A stretch of 17,975 nucleotides of DNA from Pseudomonadota bacterium (GCA_030671915.1 DAOVHN010000002.1:1-17975); one strand, 5' to 3'; shown: positions 7,944 through 14,733, counted from the first letter of the stretch. Notes: generated from the sequence alone by a model not told the origin. Numbers and translations are program-made.

Positions 7944-9612
7944 CGGTTTCGCCCCCGGGGTGCGTGGCGGTGCGCATGGCGGCCTTCATGACGACCCTGC
8001 CGCCCTGAACGCATTCGATCCGGTACTGGCCGTTCGCGCCGGCATCCATGCGGAACAGGCAATCCTCGCCGGGCCGGGCGGAATCGGGAAACCGCGCACT
8101 GACAAATTCGACCGGGCCGGCCAGCCCGCCGAGACTTTCATTCAGAAGGTCGCTTGCCTCGCTCAACAGGACGGCGCCGGGCACGATCGGGTCACCGGGG
8201 AAATGGTCGGCGAAGAAGGGTTCATCGGCGGCAAATCGAGTAATTCTCTCGGCCCCGTCCAGGCGGGTGAGCGTCGCGAGGGCGAAGCGCCTGAATTCAT
8301 GCAAGGGCAGCTTGCCCGCCTCATTGCGTGGCAGAGCCTCCACAAAGATTACGCGCCGCGGGATAAAGGCGTTGTCCAGCCTATCGCGCAACGCCGAACG
8401 GATATCGCCGTCCGAAAGACCGGGTGCGGCGACAAAGGCGACCATCCGATTGACCGGGCCGCCGGCATCGTCATCGGGCGCCAGAAAAGCGGCATCCATG
8501 ACACCGTCAATTCCGGCGAGGATGGCGTTCAACCCGGCCAGCGACATGCGCTTGCCCGCGATATTGACGATGTCGTTGCTGCGTCCGGCAATCCGGAAAT
8601 CATTTTCGCCGACCGCCGCAAGCCGGTCGGGCAAGGCGAAAGGCGGCGATATGTGTGGGGCCGAGATCCGGCTTACCTCATCCTGCTGCGTCAGTTCCAT
8701 GCCGTGCAACAGATGAAAGGATTCCTCGCGCGCCGTGTTTCGCCAGCCGATCGATCCGGTCTCCGTTGTGCCGAAGATTTCCCGCAAATCGGCCCCAAGC
8801 ATGTTCTCGATATCGCCAGCGAGTGGCGCCGGCAGTGGCGCCGTGGCCGAAAAAACCCTCGCGACCGGAGGCATTCCGATCCCGCTTTCCTTCAGGACAC
8901 GCAGATGGACCGGCGTGGATACCAGTATGCGCGGCGCCTCGATTGCGCTCAGCGCGGCTGCGATGTCTCTCGGATAGAAGGGTCGCCCCGAATAAACCGT
9001 GGCGCCCTTGATCAAGGGAACAATTATGGAGAGTTCCAAACCGAACATATGATAAGGGGGCACCGTCGCAACGATACCCGCACCGGACCGCAGCCCTTCC
9101 ATCATGCAATCGGCGTTTGCCTCCGCGCCCTTCAGGAAGAAAGACAGCGTTCGCGCACAGGGTTCCGGCTTGCCGGTCGAACCGGAAGTGAACATGACGA
9201 TCCCGGCGCCCCCGATACTCGAGAGATCGAGATCATCGCGTGAATCGTCACCAGTAAAGGCGGGCCGAAAAAACTCTCCGTGCAAACCAGCGGCGGATAC
9301 CCTTCGGGCCATGTCCTTGCTGTCGTAGCGGACGGTCGCCGATTTATAACTCGATCTGGCGCCAAGCAGGCCGCCCGGCGAACGGTCGCTGGGCAATATC
9401 GTTTCCCGGTCCGCCAATGCCGCGGCCAGCAACAGCACCAGGAAAGCCAACCGATCCTCGCACAGATTCAACACTGGACCCGTTCCGGCAAGACCGCCCG
9501 CCTGCAGGCGGGCCTCGCCTGTTATACTGGTCCAGTCGACCGGCTCTCCGGCCGGCGGGATCATCGTCACATGATCGGTTGGCGGGCGATACGTCGCCGG
9601 CTGTTCAGACAT
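7936..9612 (-). CDS. AMP-dependent aryl/acyl-ACP ligase fused to hotdog dehydratase (ApeH-ApeI-like fusion)
   Basis: This 558-residue protein carries two domains that are often separate genes. Residues about 1-445 form an adenylate-forming ligase: phosphate loop FTSGSTGKPE (141-150), IFGTTETG (279-286), the hinge block RIAGRSNDIVNIAGKR (340-355) and catalytic Lys434 in LPRNEAGKL. It would activate an aromatic acid starter and load it on the ACP. Residues about 455-550 form a FabA/FabZ-like hotdog domain with FFADHFPGDPIVPG (466-479), where His470 is the expected catalytic His. The position 14 residues later, Asp or Glu in FabA/FabZ, is Ser484, with Glu485 next to it. The start is the ATG at 9610-9612, overlapping the membrane-protein gene by eight bases. 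The aryl specificity is inferred from context. Confidence 0.93.
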   Translation of the reverse strand: MSEQPATYRPPTDHVTMIPPAGEPVDWTSITGEARLQAGGLAGTGPVLNLCEDRLAFLVLLLAAALADRETILPSDRSPGGLLGARSSYKSATVRYDSKDMARRVSAAGLHGEFFRPAFTGDDSRDDLDLSSIGGAGIVMFTSGSTGKPEPCARTLSFFLKGAEANADCMMEGLRSGAGIVATVPPYHMFGLELSIIVPLIKGATVYSGRPFYPRDIAAALSAIEAPRILVSTPVHLRVLKESGIGMPPVARVFSATAPLPAPLAGDIENMLGADLREIFGTTETGSIGWRNTAREESFHLLHGMELTQQDEVSRISAPHISPPFALPDRLAAVGENDFRIAGRSNDIVNIAGKRMSLAGLNAILAGIDGVMDAAFLAPDDDAGGPVNRMVAFVAAPGLSDGDIRSALRDRLDNAFIPRRVIFVEALPRNEAGKLPLHEFRRFALATLTRLDGAERITRFAADEPFFADHFPGDPIVPGAVLLSEASDLLNESLGGLAGPVEFVSARFPDSARPGEDCLFRMDAGANGQYRIECVQGGRVVMKAAMRTATHPGGETGE

Positions 9613-10240
9613 CGCGCATCATTCCACGCCAGGCTTCCGGATGGGCGATGACCCGCAATGTCCTGAAAACGGAGGCTTGCCCAAACAGATCCCTGCGAAA
9701 GTGGCGGTAGAGATGCTCCAGCAAAAACAGGGCTGCGGAACCGACCGGGGAGCCAATTGTCACGATCCACGAAGCCGTCAAAAAACTCCCGGCAACCACC
9801 AGCAGTACAGTGACTGCCACGATCACGGCGAAATAACCCATCCACAGCGCCGTAACCATGCGCGTATGGCGGTCGATTTCAGGGCCCGTCGTCTGCAGCC
9901 GGTCAAACCTGCTGAAACGTGTGATAAGCGGAGTACGACCCGGCAGCAGGGTTACGCCAAAAAGGGCCATCAGCATCAGGTTGATGCATACGGGCGCGGC
10001 CAGAAGCAGATATGGTCCCGCGCCCGGCTCACCGTAGCCGATGGCGCTGAAAAGGGCGATGGCGCCAATCGCCGAGAATACAAGACGCACCAGTATCCGG
10101 CCGAACAATATACCCGGCAGCGCCAGTATCATAAGGCCGTAAAATCCGGTCTCGGGATTTTCAAAGATAAAGGCGTAGTGGATCAGTCCAACGCCAAGAA
10201 CGGCGCCGACAACTCTTATGATCCGACTGAACGTCAACAA
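9605..10240 (-). CDS. COG4648-like multi-pass membrane protein of APE loci
   Basis: This 211-residue integral membrane protein has about five hydrophobic helices (around residues 6-25, 32-50, 52-68, 75-98 and 130-170) and an amphipathic C-terminal region, EHLYRHFRRDLFGQASVFRTLRVI. It resembles the uncharacterised COG4648 membrane proteins that sit beside the AMP-ligase in aryl-polyene clusters. No catalytic residues are apparent. It may scaffold the synthase at the membrane, but that is inference. The likely start is TTG at 10238-10240 (a second TTG follows directly), only five bases after the ACP stop, with just a weak GCGAG upstream. It overlaps the ligase gene by eight bases, so its translation is probably coupled to both neighbours. 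Confidence 0.8.
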   Translation of the reverse strand: MLTFSRIIRVVGAVLGVGLIHYAFIFENPETGFYGLMILALPGILFGRILVRLVFSAIGAIALFSAIGYGEPGAGPYLLLAAPVCINLMLMALFGVTLLPGRTPLITRFSRFDRLQTTGPEIDRHTRMVTALWMGYFAVIVAVTVLLVVAGSFLTASWIVTIGSPVGSAALFLLEHLYRHFRRDLFGQASVFRTLRVIAHPEAWRGMMRDV

Positions 10241-10245
10241 ACTCG

Positions 10246-10515
10246 CTACCCAGCCTTGTTCTCCATGACGTAACCTGCCAAATCGCGCAGCGAGGCGAAT
10301 ATCTGGCCGTTATTCTCGTCGTCCGCGCGCAGCTCCACCGAATATTTTTTCGACAGCTCCAGCGCCATCTCCAGCGCGTCGATGGAATCGAGCCCCAGCC
10401 CTTCGTAAAACAGCGGAGCCTCCGGATCGATCGTTTCGGGATCGATCTCGAGATTCAGCACTGCGACGATGAGTTCGGCGACTTCGGATTCTGTTTTGCT
10501 TTGTGGATTTGACAT
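10246..10515 (-). CDS. Acyl carrier protein
   Basis: This 89-residue acidic protein is a type II acyl carrier protein. Ser44 in GLGLDSIDALEM is the phosphopantetheine attachment site and is followed by the usual recognition helix (ALELSKKYSVEL). It would carry the aryl starter and the growing polyene between the ligase, KS/CLF, KR and dehydratases. It is the first gene of the minus-strand operon, starting from an ATG at 10513-10515 with no clear Shine-Dalgarno match just upstream. APE loci commonly have two ACPs, but only this one is visible here. Confidence 0.94.
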   Translation of the reverse strand: MSNPQSKTESEVAELIVAVLNLEIDPETIDPEAPLFYEGLGLDSIDALEMALELSKKYSVELRADDENNGQIFASLRDLAGYVMENKAG

Positions 10516-10627
10516 AATGCTATTGGTACTCAGATTCTGCGTTTGCGCAACCCGTTCAAATATCCCATCATGCCGTCAGTCGCCACAGGCATCGAGCAAG
10601 ACAATTCAGGTTTTCGTGTAAGGCGCA
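10516..10627. promoter_or_regulatory. Divergent intergenic region between pigment operon and ydcF-halogenase pair
   Basis: These 112 bases must hold the promoter for the ten-gene minus operon and probably that for the plus-strand pair. A perfect TTGACA at 10509-10514 (plus strand, overlapping the ACP start) is followed after 16 bases by CAGATT, a poor -10, so I do not call it firmly. An 8-base palindrome TTGCGCAA lies at 10543-10550. No convincing minus-strand promoter was recognised. Confidence 0.4.
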
Positions 10628-11308
10628 ATGCATATCATACGGGCTCTATCGTGGAAACGGCTGTCGAGCATGGGTTGGGACGGATTCTCCACCCTTGTCC
10701 TCAGTATGGCCGTGGTAACGATGTCGGGCGGCCTGACATTCTTTATTTGCTGGACGATCGTGCTGAAATTCTCGCGACTTCCGGCCGCCCAAGCGGCGGA
10801 GGCGGATGTGATACTCGTAATGGGCACGCGACTCAACCGTGGTAGAACGACGCGCGAATTTCGGGCGCGTCTGGGCGAGGCGGCAGGGCATGGAACGCTG
10901 TGTCCGGTGATCGTGTTGGGCGGCATGGCGACGGGCGACGGGCCGACGGAAGCGGCCGCGGGGCAACGCTGGCTGGTGGCCCATGGGCTCGACGAGAAGA
11001 GGATATTCGTGGAGGAATCGTCGCGCAATTCACTGGAAAACCTGATCCACGCACGCTCATTGATGCGCCGTCACAATTTCCGCCGGCCGCTGCTGGTCAC
11101 CAGCCGGCATCACCTTGCCCGCTGCTCCATACTGGCCAGTGGTCTGGGCATTTCACACGTTTTGTCGCCAGTCGACTACCCACCCATGTGGCATCCAGCC
11201 GCACTGGCGCGCAGCCTGTTCGAGGCGTTGATGATCAACTGGTACTATGTCAACCGGACGCTGGCACGGGTGATGGGACATTCCGGCATGCTGGCGCGCA
11301 TCAGTTGA
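10628..11308 (+). CDS. YdcF/SanA/ElyC-family membrane protein (DUF218)
   Basis: This 226-residue protein has one N-terminal membrane helix (about residues 18-48, WDGFSTLVLSMAVVTMS onward) and a cytoplasmic or periplasmic DUF218 domain. Family blocks are visible: AEADVILVMGTRLNRG (57-72), PVIVLGGMATGDGPTEA, ESSRNSLENLIHARSLM, and LLVTSRHHLARCSILASGLG. YdcF/ElyC relatives are linked to envelope lipid-carrier metabolism, but their reaction is not settled. The ATG at 10628 has AAGG at 10620-10623 as ribosome site. Only 16 bases separate it from the halogenase-like gene downstream, so the two are probably co-transcribed. A part in handling a lipid-linked or glycosylated pigment is a guess from context. 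Confidence 0.85.
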   Translation: MHIIRALSWKRLSSMGWDGFSTLVLSMAVVTMSGGLTFFICWTIVLKFSRLPAAQAAEADVILVMGTRLNRGRTTREFRARLGEAAGHGTLCPVIVLGGMATGDGPTEAAAGQRWLVAHGLDEKRIFVEESSRNSLENLIHARSLMRRHNFRRPLLVTSRHHLARCSILASGLGISHVLSPVDYPPMWHPAALARSLFEALMINWYYVNRTLARVMGHSGMLARIS

Positions 11309-11324
11309 AAACGGGACGGACGGA

Positions 11325-12656
11325 ATGACCGAAAGCCAATCCACGGTTGACGTCCCGGCCACCGATTACGACGTGCTGGTTATCGGCGGCGGCCCCGCCG
11401 GCGCAACGATCTCGGCGTTGCTGGCGAAGCGCGGGCGCAGCGTGGTGTTGATCGAAAAGGACCAGCATCCCCGTTTCCATATCGGTGAATCGCTACTTCC
11501 GATGAACATGCCGCTGTTCCAGGAACTGGGCGTGGCGGACGAAGTCGCGGAAATTGGCATGCGCAAGAACGGGATCGACTTTTTTGATTCCGAAAAAGGG
11601 GAAGCGCGGCGTACCACGATCTATTTCGACGAGGCGATGGACAACAGCTTTCCCCACGCCTATCAGGTCCGCCGCTCGGATTTCGACCGATTGCTTTTGG
11701 ACAATGCCCAGCGTTGCGGCGTCGAAGTGCGCCAGCAGACTCGCGTCACATCGCTGGACCGGCTGCAGGCCGACGGCTGCCAGGCCAGAATAACCGATGC
11801 GGAAGGCCGCGAGGGCACTGTCACGGCCCGGTTTCTTATCGATGCGTCGGGACGCGATACGTTCCTGTCGCGCCGGTTTAAACAGCTGCGGCGAAATCCG
11901 GACCATAACGCGGCGGCCATATTCGGGCATTTCCGCAATGTCCCGCGCCGCGAAGGCCGCGACGAGGGTAATATCGGACTGCACTGGTTTGAGCATGGCT
12001 GGTTCTGGGTGATCCCGCTGAAGGACGGGGTAACCAGCGTCGGCACGGTCTGCTGGCCAGAATATCTGAAAACCCGGGGTAATGCGTCGCTTGACGATTT
12101 TCTGCAGCAGACCATCGCCAGATCGCCGACATTGAGCCCCCTGATGGAATCGGCCGAACCGGTCGCGATGGCCCAGGGCACGGGCAACTATTCCTACTGG
12201 TCCGATCGCTTGTATGGCGACGGCTACCTGCTGGTCGGCGACTCCTTCGCCTTTATCGATCCGGTGTTTTCCAGCGGCGTGTTCCTGGCAATGAAATCGG
12301 CCCAGTCCGGGGCGGAGGCCGTGGACGCCATCCTTGGCGGAGCGCCGAACGCAAAAGCCCTGCTGGCCCGCCACGAACGATTTCTGCGGCGCGGCATCCG
12401 AACCGTGTCATGGTTCATCTACCGCTACAATTCGCCGACCCTGCGCCGGCTTTTCATGAACCCCGGTAACCAGTTCCGCATCAAGTCGGCGATAATATCC
12501 GTCCTGGCCGGCGACACGTTTGGCCGCACGCCGATCGGAATTCCGGTATTCATTTTCAAGTTGATCTATACGATGCTCAACCTGTCGAACTGGCGCGGTA
12601 GCCTGGCATTCGTGTTCCGGCGGCGGCGCAACAACCGCATGACGATTTCAACTTGA
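11325..12656 (+). CDS. Flavin-dependent halogenase-like oxidoreductase
   Basis: This 443-residue flavoprotein has an FAD-binding VLVIGGGPAGATISALL (residues 18-34), HIGESLLPMN (52-61) and a second FAD block YLLVGDSFAFIDP (301-313). It keeps both signatures used for flavin-dependent halogenases: W226-F-W228-V-I-P231 (WxWxIP) and F310-I-D-P313-V-F-S316-S-G318 (FxxPxxSxG). Lys81 in MRKNGIDFF is a candidate for the catalytic Lys that relays hypohalous acid. A reduced-flavin supply would be needed from elsewhere. GGACGGA just before the ATG at 11325 is the ribosome site. Xanthomonadin (brominated aryl-polyene) loci carry a halogenase of this type, so halogenation of the aryl head is the likely role. 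A hydroxylase or reductase role is the alternative. Confidence 0.85.
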   Translation: MTESQSTVDVPATDYDVLVIGGGPAGATISALLAKRGRSVVLIEKDQHPRFHIGESLLPMNMPLFQELGVADEVAEIGMRKNGIDFFDSEKGEARRTTIYFDEAMDNSFPHAYQVRRSDFDRLLLDNAQRCGVEVRQQTRVTSLDRLQADGCQARITDAEGREGTVTARFLIDASGRDTFLSRRFKQLRRNPDHNAAAIFGHFRNVPRREGRDEGNIGLHWFEHGWFWVIPLKDGVTSVGTVCWPEYLKTRGNASLDDFLQQTIARSPTLSPLMESAEPVAMAQGTGNYSYWSDRLYGDGYLLVGDSFAFIDPVFSSGVFLAMKSAQSGAEAVDAILGGAPNAKALLARHERFLRRGIRTVSWFIYRYNSPTLRRLFMNPGNQFRIKSAIISVLAGDTFGRTPIGIPVFIFKLIYTMLNLSNWRGSLAFVFRRRRNNRMTIST

Positions 12657-12662
12657 ATTCGC

Positions 12663-13391
12663 TTATCCCCTGACCACCCGCCACAATCCCGGAAAATAAA
12701 ACCCGCGGGAAATCAGTTTCCACGCAACCATGCGGATGATCCTGAGAACATCGCGCAGGGGCTGGAAATGGCTGGCGCGCACCAACGTGCCTTCGTAAAG
12801 CGCCGGAATCGGCGTAGAAACGCCGCGCACACCCGCCCTTGACGCCTCGATCAGGATTTCGCTCTCGAACACAAAGCCCCTTTCCGGGCCGTGGGGCACG
12901 TCGATACGGTCGATCAGATCCGCGGGATAAAGCCGAAACCCGCTCTGGCTGTCCTCGACCCGGTAGCCGCATGCCCAGGAAATCCAGAAGTCGGCGATCC
13001 GGTTGCCGATATAACGCGCGCGCGGAAAGGCTTCGCGGTCCGCCAGTCGCGACCCGATGACGATAGCGCCGGGATTGTCTTGCGCGCAGGCCAAGAGCAA
13101 AGCCAGATCCTCCGGCCTGTGCTGCCCGTCGCCATCCATCGTGGCGATGATATCGGCATCGCGTTCGACCGCCCGACGCATGCCCTTCATAAGGCTGGCG
13201 GCTTTGCCGGAATTGATTTCGTTGCGCAACAGTTCGGCCGGATATCGCCGCGCAACCGCCGCGGTATCGTCTGCCGACCCATCGTCAACGACGATAACCT
13301 CGCCCCCCGCCTTCAGGCATCGTTCGATCACGTCGCCGATTGTCGCCGCCTCGTTGTAGGCGGGAATTACGATTATGACGTTGGGCGCCAT
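12663..13391 (-). CDS. Family 2 glycosyltransferase (dolichyl-phosphate-mannose-synthase-like)
   Basis: This 242-residue GT-A glycosyltransferase begins NVIIVIPAYNEAATIGDVI. It has VVDDGSADDT (Asp36-Asp37) for nucleotide-sugar binding and the metal-binding D86-G-D88 in ATMDGDGQH. EDSQSGFRLYP and RGFVFESEILIEA match the acceptor-binding blocks of DPM1-like enzymes that often use polyprenyl-phosphate acceptors. There are no C-terminal multi-pass helices. The ATG at 13389-13391 is preferred because it puts the GT2 core at the N-terminus. The open frame continues upstream to 13460, where it encodes only Arg-rich sequence. It converges on the halogenase-like gene with six bases between stop codons. 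Glycosylation of the pigment or its lipid anchor is plausible, as GT2 genes occur in xanthomonadin loci. Confidence 0.88.
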   Translation of the reverse strand: MAPNVIIVIPAYNEAATIGDVIERCLKAGGEVIVVDDGSADDTAAVARRYPAELLRNEINSGKAASLMKGMRRAVERDADIIATMDGDGQHRPEDLALLLACAQDNPGAIVIGSRLADREAFPRARYIGNRIADFWISWACGYRVEDSQSGFRLYPADLIDRIDVPHGPERGFVFESEILIEASRAGVRGVSTPIPALYEGTLVRASHFQPLRDVLRIIRMVAWKLISRGFYFPGLWRVVRG

Positions 13392-13562
13392 GGAGGTTTC
13401 CGTGTTCCTGCGTTTGCCGCCCCGTGGGCGATGTCGTGGTGATAATCGAACAGATAGCACCCATGGGGCGGCCTTGCGAGTTCATCCGGTAATTTATTGT
13501 TTACCCGGTTTGCCGTAAACTGTGGCAACGCCTGATTCGGCCCACCTGTAAGGGAGCATTCC

Positions 13563-14141
13563 ATGAGGCATCGGGTTGCGATACTGATCTGGATGGCTGT
13601 GCTTGCCACCGCCGCCTGTTCATCGCCCTCGCTGGAACAGTCCATCAATTCCCCGCCGCCGGCATGGTCCGCCGACACCGCGAGCGCCAGTACCGGCAAG
13701 GCCGTCGGACAACCGCGCCCCAACCCGCGCATTGTAAAGGGTTCGCCGGGACTACAGTGCGTTCCCTATACGCGCGTGCAGTCGGGCATCCCGATCCGCG
13801 GCGACGCCTGGACCTGGTGGAGCCAAGCCAGGGGAAAATACCAGCGTTCAGGCAGGCCCGCCGTTGGGTCGGTTCTGGTGATAGGCAAGACCAGGAAAAA
13901 CAAATACGGCCACCTCGCCGTGGTAACCCGCATCGTCAACGACCGCGAGATCATCGTCAACCACGCCAACTGGCTGAACAAGGGCCGAATTCATCTCGAT
14001 TCGCCGGTGCGCGACGTCTCTTCGCGCAACGACTGGTCGGCGGTGAAATTCTGGTATACCCCCGGTAACGTGCTGGGCAAGAGCACTTATCCGGTCAGCG
14101 GATTCATTTATCCCAAGAGGACAGTGGCCAACAGCGGTTAA
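13563..14141 (+). CDS. Exported CHAP-domain protein, possible lipoprotein
   Basis: This 192-residue protein has a signal sequence ending in ATAAC-SSPS. Cys19 could be lipidated, though Thr at -3 makes the lipobox weak. A Ser/Pro-rich linker follows, then a CHAP (NlpC/P60-like cysteine amidase/peptidase) domain: Cys66 in GLQCVPYTR, GDAWTWWSQA, His117 in NKYGHLAVV, and VNHANW (His134, Asn136). The arrangement of Cys, His and Asn matches peptidoglycan amidohydrolases, so it probably cleaves or modifies the cell wall in the periplasm. AGGGAG at 13551-13556 precedes the ATG by six bases. Its stop codon overlaps the convergent soxR stop by three bases. It has no obvious tie to either flanking pathway. 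Confidence 0.85.
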   Translation: MRHRVAILIWMAVLATAACSSPSLEQSINSPPPAWSADTASASTGKAVGQPRPNPRIVKGSPGLQCVPYTRVQSGIPIRGDAWTWWSQARGKYQRSGRPAVGSVLVIGKTRKNKYGHLAVVTRIVNDREIIVNHANWLNKGRIHLDSPVRDVSSRNDWSAVKFWYTPGNVLGKSTYPVSGFIYPKRTVANSG

Positions 14142-14488
14142 TCGCTTTTCACCGCGGGCGCCGCCGCTGCGCGGTAAAGCTCGCAAAGCTCTTCCAGAAG
14201 TTTGCGCGTGCGGCCACAGGACAGCGAATAATGTATCGTCTTGCCGTCGCGGCGCGATTCGACGATTCCGTCAGCGCGCAGACGGGCCAGTTGCTGCGAA
14301 ACCGTGGGCTGGCGCGCGCCGGTCATGATCTCGATCTCGCCTACCGATTTTTCCCCGTCGGCCAGCAGGCATAAAATCATCAGCCGATTTTCGTTCGCCA
14401 TGGAACGAAGCAGGGTATTTGCCTCTCCGGCTTTCTCCCACAGAACGCCAAACCCCGACTTGCCGTCAAATTCATATATATTAGTCAT
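14138..14488 (-). CDS. soxR: ArsR-family sox regulator (SoxR, SqrR/BigR-like)
   Basis: This 116-residue winged-helix protein is an ArsR/SmtB-type repressor. RSMANENRLMILCLLADGEKSVGEI, the recognition helix QPTVSQQLARLRADGIV, and the wing SRRDGKTIHYSL are all present. Related regulators (SqrR, BigR, SoxR of sox operons) sense persulfide through two cysteines. Cys40 matches the first. Cys91 and Cys102 follow, with Cys102 one helical turn before the usual C-terminal position. The ATG at 14486-14488 has AGGTGA close upstream. The open frame continues upstream to 14602, but that stretch does not resemble the family. It lies downstream of soxS and the GlcG-like gene on the same strand, 245 bases from the latter, and probably has its own promoter. 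Confidence 0.87.
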   Translation of the reverse strand: MTNIYEFDGKSGFGVLWEKAGEANTLLRSMANENRLMILCLLADGEKSVGEIEIMTGARQPTVSQQLARLRADGIVESRRDGKTIHYSLSCGRTRKLLEELCELYRAAAAPAVKSD

Positions 14489-14733
14489 TTCACCTGCTCC
14501 CCGGCATGCAGCGGTGGCTGAACCCGGCCATCGCAACCGACCCGTTACCCAATGCGGTTTACCCGGCCAAAAGACTTGGCCGCCGAACCCCCGTATCCGC
14601 ATCCCGTTGCTGTTGCAATTCAGTTACACGGTTTTGCCAGTTGTAATGGCATAAACCCGCGGGTCCGCTTCGTTTTTATATTCATCCTATCATATGTGAA
14701 CGAACCGGCCGCGTAAACCTTGTTCTGGCGGAA
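14489..14733. promoter_or_regulatory. soxR upstream region with ATCATAT-type half-site and candidate promoter
   Basis: On the minus strand TTTACG (14717-14712) and TATGAT (14694-14689) form a reasonable sigma-70-like promoter with a 17-base spacer, pointing at soxR. The -10 is part of the plus-strand sequence ATCATATGTGAAC at 14689-14701. That sequence matches 11 of 13 bases of the arm of the inverted repeat between soxS and soxX (15808-15820). This suggests autoregulation by the same regulator. The implied leader is about 190 bases. Nothing else is recognised in the gap. Confidence 0.5.

Noticed and set aside
7882..9243. Plus-strand open frame of 453 codons
   Set aside because: It is antisense to the ligase-dehydratase gene and part of the acyltransferase gene. 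It shows Arg/Gly/Pro-rich shadow composition and no domain.
11493..12374. Minus-strand open frame of 293 codons
   Set aside because: It lies wholly antisense to the halogenase-like gene, whose frame carries clear FAD and halogenase motifs.
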